Assembly: GCF_015223355.1 (NCBI RefSeq)
Contig: NZ_JADFFK010000001.1
Coordinates: 1-64,000, forward strand
DNA length: 64,000 nt
Direction of reading: 5' to 3'
From: Salipiger mangrovisoli
Lineage (GTDB): Bacteria; Pseudomonadota; Alphaproteobacteria; Rhodobacterales; Rhodobacteraceae
Part shown: piece by piece, positions 1 through 7,937 of the stretch
How positions within the stretch are numbered: position 1 is the stretch's first letter
Layout: the number at the start of each line of letters is the position of its first letter
The notes under the pieces: model-generated
Databases searched by the model: none
Seen by the model: only the letters and a program-made list of their open reading frames with translations
Told to the model about the DNA's origin: nothing
Program-made: the position numbers and the translations under genes

Positions 1-164
1 ATCTTCGTCGGCCGCGCCATCCAGTCGAGCCGCTGCGCCTGCTCGCCCCAGAAGCCGTCGGGATCGGCGATCGAGCGCGCATACATCTCGTCGTAGCGCG
101 CCGCATCAACATGGGCAGTAGCGGTGAAATCCGCGCTCGGGGCGTGAAGGACGGGTTGCGTCAT
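1..164 (-). CDS. acs: Acetyl-CoA synthetase, N-terminal part (cut by window edge)
   Basis: Acetyl-CoA synthetase activates acetate to acetyl-CoA with ATP in the cytoplasm. Only the first 54 residues lie in the window. The readable part contains the family's early block, with FWGEQAQRLDW near residues 38-48, and starts with MTQPVLHAPS. The ATG at 164 is preceded by a strong AGGAGGAG ribosome binding site. The gene lies 229 bases downstream of livF on the same strand, so it may be co-transcribed with the ABC importer or have its own promoter in the gap. The name rests on a short N-terminal match; another acyl-CoA synthetase of the same family, such as propionyl-CoA synthetase, is possible. Confidence 0.8.
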   Translation of the reverse strand, partial: MTQPVLHAPSADFTATAHVDAARYDEMYARSIADPDGFWGEQAQRLDWMARPTK

Positions 165-393
165 GATGTCTCCTCCTGTGTTGGCGTGCAGGATGCGTCC
201 ACACGCGGCGAATGCAAGAGCACATCGCCGGAAAACCGGTCACGGACGCGCGCGGGGGCGGGAGGAGAGCGCAATGCGCGGAACCGGGGGCGGGTGCCTA
301 GTGGCGCGCGGACCGCTCCCCAATGCGGCCCGCGCGCGTCCCGGCGGGGGTCCCCGACCCACCGGGAGTTCTAAGGGGGAATTCGAAAGCGTG

Positions 394-1149
<756 letters not shown>

Positions 1150-1161
1150 CTGGTTCTCTCC

Positions 1162-1917
1162 TTACGCCGCTTCGCCGAGATAGGCTTCGCGCACCTTCGG
1201 GTGGCCCTTGATGTTCTCGGGGCTGTCCTCGACCAGCGGCGTGCCCTGGGCGAGCACGGTGATCCGGTCGGCGAGGCTGAAGACCACGTGCATGTCGTGC
1301 TCGATGATCGCCATGGTGATGTCGCGCTTCTCCTTGATCTCCTTGAGCAGGTCGATGGTGTTGTTGGTGTCGGCGCGGGCCATGCCGGCGGTGGGCTCGT
1401 CGAGCAGCAGCAGCCGTGGCTCCTGCACCAGGCACATGGCCATCTCGAGCCGCCGCTTGTCTCCGCGCGACATCGAGGCCGAGTGCATGTTGCGCTTGTC
1501 GAGCATCTTCACGTCCTCGAGCATGGCCTCGGCGCGGCTGCGCAACTCGGCCTCGCTGTCGACCGAGCGGAAGGCGCGCAGCCGATAGGCCCCGTCGCGC
1601 CGGGCGAAGAGCGGGATCATCATGTTCTCCATCACCGTCAGGTCGCCGAAGATCTCGGGGGTCTGGAATACCCGGCTGATGCCCATCTGGGTGATCTCGT
1701 AGGGCTTGCGGCCGAGCACCGACTGGCCGTCGAACATCACCGACCCGGTGTCGGGGATCAGCTTGCCGACGAGGCAGTTGAGCAGGGTCGACTTGCCCGC
1801 GCCATTGGGGCCGATGATCGCGTGCACGGTGTTCTCCGCAACGCTGAGGTTCACATCCGACAGCGCCTTGAGTCCGCCGAAGCGCTTGTTGACGTCTTTC
1901 ACTTCAAGAATGCCCAT
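1162..1917 (-). CDS. livG: ABC importer ATPase, LivG type
   Basis: This is the first ATPase of the same importer, 251 residues. Walker A GPNGAGKS is at 36-43 and Walker B LLLDEP at about 170-175. The signature is MSRGD at 149-153 instead of LSGGE; related LivG proteins also vary here. I chose the ATG at 1917 over an in-frame ATG at 1944 because AAGGAGG sits just before it and because the longer form would overlap livM. It lies 10 bases after livM and 12 bases before livF, so it is in the same operon. The C-terminal stretch after residue 210 fits the LivG cap. Family assignment is firm; substrate is unknown. Confidence 0.9.
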   Translation of the reverse strand: MGILEVKDVNKRFGGLKALSDVNLSVAENTVHAIIGPNGAGKSTLLNCLVGKLIPDTGSVMFDGQSVLGRKPYEITQMGISRVFQTPEIFGDLTVMENMMIPLFARRDGAYRLRAFRSVDSEAELRSRAEAMLEDVKMLDKRNMHSASMSRGDKRRLEMAMCLVQEPRLLLLDEPTAGMARADTNNTIDLLKEIKEKRDITMAIIEHDMHVVFSLADRITVLAQGTPLVEDSPENIKGHPKVREAYLGEAA

Positions 1918-1927
1918 CTGCGCCTCC

Positions 1928-3136
1928 TTATTCTGCGGGTTCATGGCTGGCCTTGCGGGCCGCGCCGTTGTCTTCGGTCCTGCCGCGCCTCAGGGCCTTG
2001 GCGATGCGCTGGCCGCCTTCCACCAGCCCGCCGGGCAGGAAGATCACCACCAGCATGAACATCAGGCCGAGCGTCAGGTGCCAGCCCTTGCCGACGAACG
2101 GGTGCAGGAGCGTGATGACGACATTTTCCAGCCCGTCGGGCAGGAAGGAGAACCATCCGTGCAGCACGCCATCGTTGATCTTCGAGAAGATGTTCTCGAA
2201 GTACTTGATGAAGCCCGCGCCCAGCACCGGACCGATCAGCGTGCCGGCGCCGCCGAGGATGGTCATCAGCACCACCTCGCCGCTTGCGGTCCATTGCATC
2301 CGCTCGGGACCTGCGAGCGGATCCATCGACGCGAGCAGCCCGCCGGCGAGCCCGGCGTACATGCCCGAGATCACGAAGACGGCGAGCGTGTAGGGGCGGG
2401 CGTTGAGGCCGGTGTAATAGAGCCGCTGCTGGTTCGACTTGATCGCCCGGAGCATCATGCCGAAGGGCGAGCGGAAGATGCGGACGGCCACGTAGAAGGC
2501 GAGGATCATGATCACCGCGCAGAGGTAGTAGCCAACCGAGAAGTTGAAGCTCCAGCCGGCGATGTCGACGGTGGTGAAATGGCGCATCTCCAGTCCGAAG
2601 AGATTGGTCACCGGGATGCCGCCGTCGGCGGTGGCCGAGGCGCCGAGGATGCGCGGATCGTCGAGGGTGATCTGCAGCCCGGTCTCGCCATTGGTGATCG
2701 GGGTGAGCACCGAATAGGCGAGGTTGTAGCTCATCTGCGCGAAGGCCAGCGTCAGGATCGAGAAGTAGATGCCCGAGCGGCGCAGGCTGACGTAGCCGAT
2801 CACCACGGCAAAGAGCCCGGCCACGATCATCGACAGCAGGATCGCCGGGATGACGTTCATGCTCAGCAGCTTGAACATCCACACCGCGGCGTAGCTGCCG
2901 GCCCCGAGAAAGGCCGCGTGGCCGAAGCTCAGGTAGCCGGTCAGGCCGAACAGCAGGTTGAAGCCGATGGCGAAGATGCCGAAGATCACGAAGCGCTGCA
3001 TCAGGTCGGGATAGCCCGCGTTGAACTGCGCCAGCGAGCTGTTGCCGGGGAAGGGGTTGAGGATGAACGGCGCGCAGAGCGCCAAGATGATCACGACCAC
3101 GAAGACGGTGGTATCTTTCTTGCCAAGTCCGAACAT
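1928..3136 (-). CDS. livM: ABC importer permease, LivM type
   Basis: This is an inner-membrane permease of the branched-chain-type importer, 402 residues, about nine or ten hydrophobic segments. The N-terminal membrane segment is at about residues 9-27, and the stretch [18 protein letters not shown] is typical of LivM. The loop with an EAA-like coupling role is near residues 250-300 ([17 protein letters not shown]). A hydrophilic tail rich in R, E and G closes the protein. It starts 5 bases after the livH stop. Together with LivH it should form the translocation channel. It belongs to the same family as UrtC, so a urea or amide system cannot be excluded by fold alone. Confidence 0.88.
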   Translation of the reverse strand: MFGLGKKDTTVFVVVIILALCAPFILNPFPGNSSLAQFNAGYPDLMQRFVIFGIFAIGFNLLFGLTGYLSFGHAAFLGAGSYAAVWMFKLLSMNVIPAILLSMIVAGLFAVVIGYVSLRRSGIYFSILTLAFAQMSYNLAYSVLTPITNGETGLQITLDDPRILGASATADGGIPVTNLFGLEMRHFTTVDIAGWSFNFSVGYYLCAVIMILAFYVAVRIFRSPFGMMLRAIKSNQQRLYYTGLNARPYTLAVFVISGMYAGLAGGLLASMDPLAGPERMQWTASGEVVLMTILGGAGTLIGPVLGAGFIKYFENIFSKINDGVLHGWFSFLPDGLENVVITLLHPFVGKGWHLTLGLMFMLVVIFLPGGLVEGGQRIAKALRRGRTEDNGAARKASHEPAE

Positions 3137-3140
3137 GGTC

Positions 3141-4172
3141 TTAGTCCTCCATCACGCCCTTGCGGCCCATGAGGCCCCTCGGACGGGTCAGCAGAATGAT
3201 GATGGCGACGAGGTAGATGATGATCTGGTCGATGCCGGGAAGGATCGACTTGATCTCGTTCATCGACGCGAAGCTCTCGAGCACGCCCAGAACGAAGCCC
3301 GCCAGAACCGCGCCGGGCAGCGAGCCCATGCCGCCGACGACCACCACCACGAAGCTCAGCACGAGGAAGTCCATTCCCATGTGGTAGTTCGGCGAGTTGA
3401 TCGGTGCGTACATCACGCCCGCCAAACCTGCCACGGCGGCGGCGAGGCCGAACATGATGGTGAAGCGGCGGTCGATATTGATGCCCAGAAGGCCCACGGT
3501 CTCGCGGTCGGCCATGCCGGCGCGCACCACCATGCCGAAGGTGGTGAACTGCAGGAAGGCGAAGACGGCACCGACGATCAGTGCGGCGAAGGCGAAGTAG
3601 ACGAGGCGCCAGTAGGGGTAGATGATCACGTTGGGATCGAAGCCGAGCAGCACGCCGAAATCGAACGACCCGCGGAACACGTCGGGCGCGGGCGTCGGGA
3701 TCGGGTTGGCGCCGTAGAAATACTTGATGATCTCCTGCAGCACGATGGCGAGGCCGAAGGTCACGAGGATCTGGTCGGCGTGCGGGCGGCGGTAGAAATG
3801 CTTGATCAGCCCGCGCTCCATGATCACGCCGATGGCGATCATCACCGGGATCGAGAAGAGGATCGCCAGAGGCACCGACCAGTCGATGATCGTGGCGCCC
3901 GCGGCCTCTCCGAACCAGTCGTTCACGTAGGGCACGTCGACCTTCAGCGGGTTGCCGAGGAAGTCCTTGCGGCTCTCGTCGACCACCTGGTGCGACAGGG
4001 TCAGGATGCGGTTGAGCGTGACGGCGCAGAAGGCGCCGATCATGAACAGCGCGCCATGGGCGAAGTTGACCACCCCGAGCGTGCCGAAGATGAGGGTGAG
4101 CCCCAGCGCGATCAGCGCATAGGCCGAGCCCTTGTCGAGCCCGTTCAGGATTTGAAGAATGATTGCGTCCAT
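3141..4172 (-). CDS. livH: ABC importer permease, LivH type
   Basis: This is the second inner-membrane permease of the importer, 343 residues. It begins [20 protein letters not shown], the usual LivH/UrtB start, and ends with a short basic tail. A hydrophilic insert between the second and third membrane segments (about residues 60-90) is longer than in typical E. coli LivH and is seen in many alphaproteobacterial homologues. It lies between the binding-protein gene (104-base gap) and livM (4-base gap). The gap to the binding-protein gene is larger than elsewhere in the operon, as is common where the binding protein is made in excess. The call to family is firm; specificity is open. Confidence 0.88.
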   Translation of the reverse strand: MDAIILQILNGLDKGSAYALIALGLTLIFGTLGVVNFAHGALFMIGAFCAVTLNRILTLSHQVVDESRKDFLGNPLKVDVPYVNDWFGEAAGATIIDWSVPLAILFSIPVMIAIGVIMERGLIKHFYRRPHADQILVTFGLAIVLQEIIKYFYGANPIPTPAPDVFRGSFDFGVLLGFDPNVIIYPYWRLVYFAFAALIVGAVFAFLQFTTFGMVVRAGMADRETVGLLGINIDRRFTIMFGLAAAVAGLAGVMYAPINSPNYHMGMDFLVLSFVVVVVGGMGSLPGAVLAGFVLGVLESFASMNEIKSILPGIDQIIIYLVAIIILLTRPRGLMGRKGVMED

Positions 4173-4276
4173 GTCCCGGCCTTCAGGTCAAAGGAAGTGC
4201 GGACGTTCCCGGCACAGGGCCGGGAACGCGGGGATGCGGCCAGGCAAACGCGACCTGGCCGGCTCCGGTGAAGGGC

Positions 4277-5623
4277 TCAGGCGCCCGGGTTGCAGGACCC
4301 GAGGTTGCCGCCCGAGAACATCGGGTGATCCGGGGCATATTCCACCTGCGCACGCGGGGTGACCTCGACCACTTCCAGCAGGTCGAACTCGGATTCCGGG
4401 TTCTCCTTGCCGCGCACCACCAACACGTCCTTGAAGCACTGGTGATCGTCGGCGCGGTAGAGTGTCGGGCCGTTGCCCAGCCCGTCGAACTCGAAGCCCT
4501 CGAGCGCGGCGCCCACCTCGCAGGGGTTGAACGAACCCGCACGCTGCACGGCGTCTGCATAGAGCAGGGTCTGCACGTAGCAGGTGTGCGCGGCCTGGCT
4601 CGGCGGGAAGCCGTACTTGGTGCCGAAGCTCTGCACGAAGGCCTTGGAGCCCTCGTCCTGCAGCGACCAGTGCCAGTTGGTCGAGCCGAAGATGCCCTTG
4701 ACGTTCTCGCCGGCACCGCGCGCCATCAGGCGCGAGTAGAGCGGCACGACGATCTCGAAGTTCTTGCCGTTCACCTGCTTGTCGCGCAGGCCGAACTGCA
4801 CGGCGTTGGTCAGCGAGTTCACCATGTTCCCGCCGTAGTGGTTGAGCACCAGAACGTCGGCGCCGGAGTTCAGCACCGGCGCGATGTAGGACGAGAAATC
4901 GGTCTGGGCGAGCGGCGTCAGCACGTTGTTGACGGTTTCCCAGCCCATTGCCTCGGTGGCGGCCTGGATCGACTCCTGCTGGGTCCAGCCCCAGGTGTAA
5001 TCGGCGGTCAGGTGATAGGCCTTGCGGTCCTTGCCGTACATCTTCTCGAGCACCGGCGCGAGCGCCGCCGCGGACATGTAGGCGTTGAAGAAGTGACGGA
5101 AACCGTTGGCCTTCTTGTCCTTGCCGGTGGTGTCGTTGGAGTGGGTGAGCCCGGCCATGAAGATCACGCCCGCCTCCTGGCAGAGCCCCTGCACGGCCAC
5201 GGCCACGCCCGAGGACGAGCCGCCGGAGATCATCACCGCGCCGTCCTTCTCGATCATCGACTTGGCGCTGGCGCGGGCGGCATCGGACTTGGTCTGGGTG
5301 TCGCCGGTTACATACTCGACCTTCTTGCCGAGGATGCCGGTGCCATCCAGCGTTTTCGAGCTGAAGGTGTTCATCATGCCACCGTCGCCGCCACCGTTCA
5401 GGTGCTCGACCGCCAGCTCGAAGGCGCGCAGCTCGTCGGCGCCCTCGTCGGCATAGGGGCCGGTCTGCGGCACGTTGAAGCCGAGGGTCACGCTGCCGCC
5501 GGTGGGCTCGTTGGTGAAGGCGGACGCCGCCGAACTGGTGAAGATCGTCGGCAGGGCGACCCCGGCTCCCGCGACCGCACCCGTTCTCAGCACGCCGCGG
5601 CGTGTCAGAGTCGATTTGGACAT
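4277..5623 (-). CDS. Periplasmic substrate-binding protein of the Liv-type importer, Tat-exported
   Basis: This is a type 1 periplasmic binding protein, 448 residues, which captures the ligand for the LivHMGF transporter. The start at 5623 follows GGGAGGAAATCA; an upstream in-frame GTG-region extension is unlikely. The N-terminus has a twin-arginine signal (TRRGVLRTGAV) ending near residue 36 (SSAASAF). The mature part begins with the binding-protein pattern LGFNVPQTGPYADEGADELR. It resembles the UrtA/AmiC-like (Peripla_BP_5) branch more than classic LivJ. It is the first gene of the operon and is read away from the ScfR-family regulator. A candidate operator overlaps its promoter at 5737-5764. 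Ligand: not determined; a short carboxylate or amide is my best inference from context. Confidence 0.85.
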   Translation of the reverse strand: MSKSTLTRRGVLRTGAVAGAGVALPTIFTSSAASAFTNEPTGGSVTLGFNVPQTGPYADEGADELRAFELAVEHLNGGGDGGMMNTFSSKTLDGTGILGKKVEYVTGDTQTKSDAARASAKSMIEKDGAVMISGGSSSGVAVAVQGLCQEAGVIFMAGLTHSNDTTGKDKKANGFRHFFNAYMSAAALAPVLEKMYGKDRKAYHLTADYTWGWTQQESIQAATEAMGWETVNNVLTPLAQTDFSSYIAPVLNSGADVLVLNHYGGNMVNSLTNAVQFGLRDKQVNGKNFEIVVPLYSRLMARGAGENVKGIFGSTNWHWSLQDEGSKAFVQSFGTKYGFPPSQAAHTCYVQTLLYADAVQRAGSFNPCEVGAALEGFEFDGLGNGPTLYRADDHQCFKDVLVVRGKENPESEFDLLEVVEVTPRAQVEYAPDHPMFSGGNLGSCNPGA

Positions 5624-5673
5624 TGATTTCCTCCCGTTTCGAAATCTGCGCCGCCAGGCTCCTCTTCCCGAGG

Positions 5674-5698
5674 GCGCAAAACACGTTTCCGTGCAAAA
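5674..5698. promoter_or_regulatory. Direct repeats GCGCAAAA / GTGCAAAA between importer and ScfR regulator
   Basis: Two octamers, GCGCAAAA (5674-5681) and GTGCAAAA (5691-5698), recur with a 17-base period in the importer leader. Read on the minus strand they are TTTTGCAC and TTTTGCGC. They resemble half of the TTTGCAAA boxes known for PccR, a ScfR-family regulator of Rhodobacter sphaeroides. The match is partial, so this is a weak candidate site. Confidence 0.3.
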
Positions 5699-5736
5699 TG
5701 AGTATCGGACCACGAAAGAAAATCACGCAACAACTG

Positions 5737-5764
5737 CTTTTAGGTTAACAATTTTTTTGTCAAC
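5737..5764 (-). promoter_or_regulatory. Candidate promoter and overlapping operator of the importer operon
   Basis: On the minus strand, TTGACA (5763-5758) and TAAAAG (5742-5737) form a plausible promoter with a 15-base spacer, about 107 bases before the importer start codon. The inverted repeat GTTAACA(N7)TGTCAAC at 5744-5764, with one arm mismatch, overlaps the -35 box and the spacer. That is where a repressor would block transcription. The divergent ScfR-family protein is the obvious candidate binder. This is a reading by eye, not a measured start site. Confidence 0.45.
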
Positions 5765-5844
5765 AAATGCACAAAGTATTAGGCTAAGGTGTAAATTAAT
5801 TTATCTCGCGCCGCAGAAAGGCCTTGAAAGGGTTTGAAAACCAG

Positions 5845-7158
5845 ATGCCCCGCGACACGCTCACCGGAAGCCGAATACGCGAAAGACGGACGATACTTGG
5901 CCTCAAGCAAGCCGACCTTGCACGGGAGGCGGGAATATCCGCGTCTTATCTCAACCTGATCGAGCATAATCGGCGCAGAATCGGTGGCAAATTGCTGCTC
6001 GATCTGGCGGAAATTCTCAAGGTCGAACCGTCCATGCTTACCGAGGGCGCCGAGGCGGCGCTGATTGCCTCTCTGCGCGAGGCGGCGAGCACAACGCGGG
6101 GCAGCACGGCGGAATTGGACCGGGTTGACGAATTCGCAGGACGATTTCCCGGTTGGGCCAGGCTATTGGCCGAGGCGCGGGGGCGGATCGAAACCCTCGA
6201 GCGCAGCGTCGAGACCCTGAGTGACCGCCTTGCGCATGACCCGCAACTTGCCGAGGCGCTGCACGAGATGCTCTCGACCGTCACCGCGATCCGCTCGGCG
6301 GCCTCGATCCTCAACGAACCCGAGGAGATCGACCCGGACTGGCAGCGCCGGTTCCACCGCAACATCCACGAAGACAGCGCCCGGCTCGCCGAGAGCAGCC
6401 GCAGCCTCGTCAGCTATCTTGAAGCTGAGGGCAAGGCGGCGAGCGAAAGCGGCACCCCGCAGGAGGAGGTGACCGCGATCTTCGAGGGCGAGGGGTACCA
6501 TTTCCCCGCGCTGGAGGCGGGGCAGGCCCCCGAGGCGCTGGCGGCGGAGCTCGAAGCGGACCTTTCGGACAATGCCCGCGCGCTGCTGCTCCGCGCGCTG
6601 CGCACCTATGCCGAGGACGCCGCGGCGCTGCCGCTCGCCGCGGTGCTCGAGGCCGTTGCGGCCGAGGGCGCGGACCCGCTGGCACTGGTGCGCCGGCTCG
6701 GCTGCGATCCGGCCCGCGCCATGCGCCGCCTCGCCGCGCTGCCGGCGGGCGCGCCCTGCGGCCCGGTGGGGCTGGCGGTCTGCGACGCCTCTGGGGCTCT
6801 GACCTTTCGCAAGCCGCTGCCCGAGTTCCCGGTCCCGCGCTTCGGTGCCGACTGCCCGCTCTGGCCGCTGTTCCCGGCGCTCAGCCGTCCGATGACCGTG
6901 CTCTCGCGCCGGGTGCAATTCGCCGGGCGCCAGGGCGGCGCGGTGCGCGCCTTCGCGGTGGCGCAGCCCGCCAGCCTGCCGCAGGCGAACCGCGACCCGA
7001 TCTTCGAGGCCCATATGATGTTCACCCCCGAGGGGTCGGCGCGCGGCGGCGAGGAAACCGAGCAGGTCGGTGTCACCTGTCGCATCTGCGCCCGATCCGG
7101 ATGCCCGGCGCGGCGCGAGCCGTCGCTCCTGGGTGACGTCGCGGAGCGCGGCCCCTGA
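5845..7158 (+). CDS. Short-chain fatty acyl regulator (ScfR/RamB-like, XRE family)
   Basis: This is a cytoplasmic transcription factor, 437 residues. A helix-turn-helix lies at about residues 9-63 (LKQADLAREAGISASYLNLIEHNRR). The long C-terminal part ends in a cysteine cluster TCRICARSGCPARREP (C412, C415, C420), the hallmark of the ScfR group that includes RamB and PccR. Known members sense acyl-CoA thioesters and control acetate, propionate or glyoxylate genes. The ATG at 5845 is preferred over a TTG at 5824 because the purine-rich AAAGG at 5827-5831 could serve only the former. It is divergent from the importer operon, whose last gene is acs, so that operon is its likely target. The middle region carries a helical stretch near 115-215. 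Confidence 0.82.
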   Translation: MPRDTLTGSRIRERRTILGLKQADLAREAGISASYLNLIEHNRRRIGGKLLLDLAEILKVEPSMLTEGAEAALIASLREAASTTRGSTAELDRVDEFAGRFPGWARLLAEARGRIETLERSVETLSDRLAHDPQLAEALHEMLSTVTAIRSAASILNEPEEIDPDWQRRFHRNIHEDSARLAESSRSLVSYLEAEGKAASESGTPQEEVTAIFEGEGYHFPALEAGQAPEALAAELEADLSDNARALLLRALRTYAEDAAALPLAAVLEAVAAEGADPLALVRRLGCDPARAMRRLAALPAGAPCGPVGLAVCDASGALTFRKPLPEFPVPRFGADCPLWPLFPALSRPMTVLSRRVQFAGRQGGAVRAFAVAQPASLPQANRDPIFEAHMMFTPEGSARGGEETEQVGVTCRICARSGCPARREPSLLGDVAERGP

Positions 7159-7171
7159 ACAAGGTCTTATT

Positions 7172-7200
7172 TTGACAGGGCGAGAAACATTGGCGATAAC
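7172..7200 (+). promoter_or_regulatory. Sigma-70-type promoter for the response regulator operon
   Basis: TTGACA at 7172-7177 and GATAAC at 7195-7200 are separated by exactly 17 bases, a near-consensus housekeeping promoter. It begins 14 bases after the ScfR-gene stop and lies about 70 bases before the response regulator start. The two-component genes are therefore likely transcribed apart from the ScfR gene. Confidence 0.6.
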
Positions 7201-7268
7201 GGGAAATCACGGGGAGTTAGCCTCGGCACCGGACAGGGGAGAGGTCCGGGCCTTGGGGAGAGGGGTGC

Positions 7269-7652
7269 ATGTCCAAACACGTGCTGCTGATCGAGGATGA
7301 GCCGAATATCATCGAGGCGATCAGCTTCATCTTGTCGCGCGAAGGGCTGGCCGTGGAGACCCACTCCGACGGCACCACGGCCAACGAGAAGCTGCGCGGC
7401 GCCCATCCCGACCTTCTGATCCTGGACGTCATGCTGCCTGGCAAGAGCGGCTATGACATCCTGCGCGAGCTGCGCGCCGATCCGGCCACGGCCGCGCTGC
7501 CGGTGCTGATGCTGACCGCCCGCGGCCAGAGCCGCGACCGCGAGATGGCCGAACGCGAGGGGGTCAGCGCCTTCATGTCGAAACCCTTCGCGAACAGCGA
7601 GATGCTGGATACGGTGCGGAGCCTGCTGAACGGCCCCCCCGGGAACGCATGA
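7269..7652 (+). CDS. Receiver-only response regulator (CheY-like)
   Basis: This is a single-domain response regulator, 127 residues, with no DNA-binding or enzymatic output domain. The acidic pocket is E9-D10-E11, the phosphate-accepting aspartate is D53 (LILDVMLPGKSG), the switch threonine is in LMLTARGQ and the lysine in MSKPF. A GAGGGG ribosome binding site precedes the ATG. It overlaps the next small gene by 4 bases (ATGA) and is two genes before a large histidine kinase that is its likely phosphodonor. With no output domain it must work through a protein partner or as a phosphate sink. Similar genes next to symporter-linked kinases are seen in other Rhodobacterales, as far as I recall. 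Confidence 0.85.
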   Translation: MSKHVLLIEDEPNIIEAISFILSREGLAVETHSDGTTANEKLRGAHPDLLILDVMLPGKSGYDILRELRADPATAALPVLMLTARGQSRDREMAEREGVSAFMSKPFANSEMLDTVRSLLNGPPGNA

Positions 7653-7936
7653 GCGAGGGCTCGCCCCGCCGCGGCACGCCGCCGGTCTTTCTTGAACGCC
7701 AGTCCTACCGGCGACGCCGGGTGATGGACGGGGCGCGGGTGCTGCCTTTCCTCGGCGCGCTGCTCTGGCTGGTTCCGCTGCTCTGGCAGGAGGACCCGGC
7801 GACCGGCGTGCGCAGCTCGGCGGTGATCGTCTACCTGTTCGGGGTGTGGCTGCTGCTGGTGCTGCTGGCCGGGCTCATTGCCTGGGCGCTCGGGCGCCCG
7901 GTGCCCGGCGAGCGACCGGATGACGGGGGCACGTGA
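7649..7936 (+). CDS. Small two-span membrane protein of unknown function
   Basis: This protein of 95 residues has a basic, cytoplasm-like N-terminus (ERQSYRRRR) and two hydrophobic segments at about residues 32-45 and 58-83. It ends in a short acidic tail. It overlaps the response regulator stop by 4 bases and its own stop abuts the kinase start, so the three are one operon. I do not recognise a family. Position and co-transcription suggest an accessory to the kinase, for instance a partner of its transporter-like domain (inference). Confidence 0.7.
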   Translation: MSEGSPRRGTPPVFLERQSYRRRRVMDGARVLPFLGALLWLVPLLWQEDPATGVRSSAVIVYLFGVWLLLVLLAGLIAWALGRPVPGERPDDGGT

Positions 7937-7937
7937 G

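Noticed and set aside
1917-1944. Longer livG start at 1944
   Set aside because: It would overlap livM, and the AAGGAGG ribosome binding site lies inside the extension in front of ATG 1917.
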